Source: Treponema sp. (GTDB lineage: Bacteria > Spirochaetota > Spirochaetia > Treponematales > Breznakiellaceae). Taken from it: DNA of 5,146 nt. The stretch spans positions 1 through 5,146 of the forward strand of contig JAITAW010000202.1 of NCBI GenBank assembly GCA_031283905.1, given 5' to 3'. Of this stretch, positions 4,409-5,146 are shown one piece after another. Within the stretch, counting starts at the first letter, position 1. The number at the start of each line of letters is the position of its first letter. The notes beneath the pieces are model-generated. The model saw only the letters and a program-made list of their open reading frames with translations, was not told the origin of the DNA and made no database searches. The translations under genes and the position numbers were made by a program.

Positions 4409-5146
4409 CTACAGTCCGTCAGCCATTCTTCTAAACATTTCGTTCTTTTTGTACAATTCTTCGTAATTTCCGCTGTCAACAATAACGCCCTTATCCATCA
4501 TATAAATGACATCGCAATTCTTTACCGTGGTGATGCGGTGCGCCACCATGATGATGGTTTTTTTATGCCCAATTCGTTTGATGGCGTCCATGATCGCGTT
4601 TTCCGTAACCCCGTCCAACGCGCTTGTCGCTTCGTCAAGTATCAGCGCCGAAGGGTTGTGGTACACGGCGCGGGCGATGCCAATACGCTGCCGCTGTCCG
4701 CCTGAAAGACGGATTCCCCGTTCCCCAATAACGGTTTCATATTTTTGCGCCAGTTCGTTTTCCACAAAATCGTGGATATTCGCAATTTTCGCCGCATTAA
4801 CGACCATCTTATCATTTATCTTATCCGGCGCAACGCCGAACGCGATATTGTTCCGTATGGTGTCATCCGTCAAGAAAATGGATTGCGGCACATAACCCAG
4901 ATTCACCTGCCAGTCTTTCCGGTTTTCATTGGTTATTTCAACATCGTCAACGAAAATTTTACCCTCTTGAGGTTCCAAAAGTCCCAACATTATATCAATG
5001 AACGTCGTTTTTCCACATCCTGTCGAGCCGACCAGCGCCACCGAGGTATTAGCCTTTATATGCAGGCTTTGATTTTTAATCACTGCTTTTTCAAATCCCG
5101 CATAAGAAAAGCTGATGTTCTCAAATCTGACGCTATTGTGAAAATC
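4409..5146 (-). CDS. ABC exporter, C-terminal nucleotide-binding domain (lipid-linked glycan flippase-like), truncated by right window edge
   Basis: The frame is open from the right edge to a TAG at 4409-4411, leaving 245 visible residues; a GTG at 5083 falls inside the ATPase domain and is not the start. The order, numbered from the edge, is complete: A-loop aromatic Y15 (ISFSY), Walker A GSTGCGKTT at 40-48, Q-loop Q88 in GYVPQSIFL, signature LSGGQRQR at 147-154, Walker B LILDEATSALD at 168-178 with D171 and E172, and switch H203 (VAHR). This is the ATPase half of a type IV (MsbA-like) exporter whose membrane half must lie beyond the edge. The NBD resembles PglK-like flippases and other polysaccharide-locus exporters (GYVPQSIFLTDDTI, HRITTVKNCD, ending with a GNYEEL element). 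With ugd immediately downstream, export of a lipid-linked sugar for surface glycan or glycoprotein assembly is the best guess; a lipid or peptide exporter cannot be excluded. Confidence 0.92.
   Translation of the reverse strand, partial: DFHNSVRFENISFSYAGFEKAVIKNQSLHIKANTSVALVGSTGCGKTTFIDIMLGLLEPQEGKIFVDDVEITNENRKDWQVNLGYVPQSIFLTDDTIRNNIAFGVAPDKINDKMVVNAAKIANIHDFVENELAQKYETVIGERGIRLSGGQRQRIGIARAVYHNPSALILDEATSALDGVTENAIMDAIKRIGHKKTIIMVAHRITTVKNCDVIYMMDKGVIVDSGNYEELYKKNEMFRRMADGL

Noticed and set aside
3165..4466. Long plus-strand open frame (433 codons) antisense to ugd
   Set aside because: It mirrors the highly conserved ugd gene in another frame, has serine- and arginine-rich low-meaning translation and no ribosome binding site or domain.

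Overview
The window looks like a piece of a host-associated spirochaete chromosome, most plausibly a Treponema of the termite-gut type. That assignment is inference. It rests on the partial protein at the left edge, which resembles hypothetical proteins I recall from termite-gut treponemes, on a sensor with the 7TMR-DISM plan fused to HD-GYP (common in spirochaetes), and on the mixed base composition. No rRNA or other marker is present to confirm it.

Layout. (1) Positions 1-465, minus strand: the 5' part (155 codons) of a GC-rich hypothetical gene running off the left edge. It is not a complete open frame inside the window, but it has a strong ribosome binding site. (2) Positions 466-1068: about 600 bases with no convincing gene but much structure: a 6-bp hairpin, two perfect tandem copies of a 21-bp unit, a perfect 13-bp inverted repeat, a run of 15 G, and a set of alternative stems just before the next gene. 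The G run lies inside the 17-bp spacer of a good candidate minus-strand promoter with a perfect TATAAT box, a layout expected of a phase-variable promoter. (3) Positions 1069-3051, plus strand: a 660-residue membrane sensor with an extracytoplasmic domain, seven membrane segments and an intact C-terminal HD-GYP domain, probably a cyclic-di-GMP phosphodiesterase. (4) Positions 3065-4387, minus strand: UDP-glucose 6-dehydrogenase, complete with its catalytic residues. (5) Positions 4409-5146, minus strand: the C-terminal ATPase domain of an ABC exporter, cut by the right edge.

The two right-hand genes are 21 bases apart in the same direction and probably belong to one operon for a surface glycan: the dehydrogenase supplies UDP-glucuronate and the exporter resembles lipid-linked oligosaccharide flippases. 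They converge on the HD-GYP gene, with 13 bases between stop codons and a stem-loop at the junction. The HD-GYP sensor and the glycan genes may both concern the cell surface, but nothing in the sequence links them directly. The most interesting observation is the homopolymer-containing promoter upstream of the repeat-rich leader and the left-edge gene.
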